Assembly: GCA_002424645.1 (NCBI GenBank)
Contig: DIKU01000125.1
Coordinates: forward strand, 13,083-18,408
From: Pelobacter sp. UBA5610
GTDB lineage: Bacteria > Desulfobacterota > Desulfuromonadia > Desulfuromonadales > Syntrophotaleaceae
Direction of reading: 5' to 3'
Length of the DNA: 5,326 bases
The translations under genes were made by a program, and so were the position numbers. The notes beneath the pieces were generated by a model. The model was not told the origin of the DNA. It did not search any database and saw only the letters and a program-made list of their open reading frames with translations. Positions 5,286 to 5,326 of this stretch are shown here, in pieces (position 1 is the stretch's first letter; each line of letters starts with the position of its first letter).

Positions 5286-5326
5286 GATAAAAGGCCCTAT
5301 CCGCTTATTTGATCCAAGAGACCAGG

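Overview
The window reads as chromosomal DNA from a bacterium, most likely a deltaproteobacterium of the Desulfuromonas/Geobacter/Pelobacter type. This is inferred from the combination of FIST, DUF4388 (PATAN), Roadblock/LC7 and ParA-like proteins, a mix that is common in that group. No rRNA, tRNA or marker gene is present to prove it. Nothing looks like a mobile element, phage, CRISPR array or structural RNA.

Layout: on the + strand only the last 54 codons of a sensor histidine kinase enter the window (1-165), followed by a good intrinsic terminator at 232-259. Everything else lies on the - strand and converges on that terminator. In the direction of transcription (high to low coordinates) the genes are: a FIST-domain sensor protein (5272-3929), a DUF4388 + Roadblock/LC7 protein (3906-3037), two adjacent small proteins that look like V4R-type ligand-binding domains (3024-2509 and 2489-1911), a 193-bp gap, a ParA/MinD-family ATPase (1717-902), and a second Roadblock/LC7 protein (930-337) whose start overlaps the ATPase by 29 bases. 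Gaps among the first four genes are 22, 12 and 19 bases, so these are very probably one operon. The last two are translationally coupled and may belong to the same transcript or have their own promoter in the 193-bp gap.

How the genes may work together (inference): FIST and V4R are small-molecule-binding sensory folds. DUF4388 and Roadblock/LC7 are protein-interaction modules, the latter often acting on small GTPases. ParA-type ATPases position cargo or act as nucleotide switches. None of the proteins has a kinase, receiver, cyclase, DNA-binding or membrane segment that I can see. The cluster therefore looks like a wholly cytoplasmic, soluble sensory/positioning module with two Roadblock proteins but no MglA-like GTPase in view. 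I do not recognise a named system with this composition.

Finer structure includes a likely internal translation start that would make the Roadblock half of the DUF4388 protein separately, a 13-codon reading frame with a strong ribosome binding site ending inside the ATPase ribosome binding site, and homopolymer runs in the 193-bp gap and in the proline-rich linker of the last gene.
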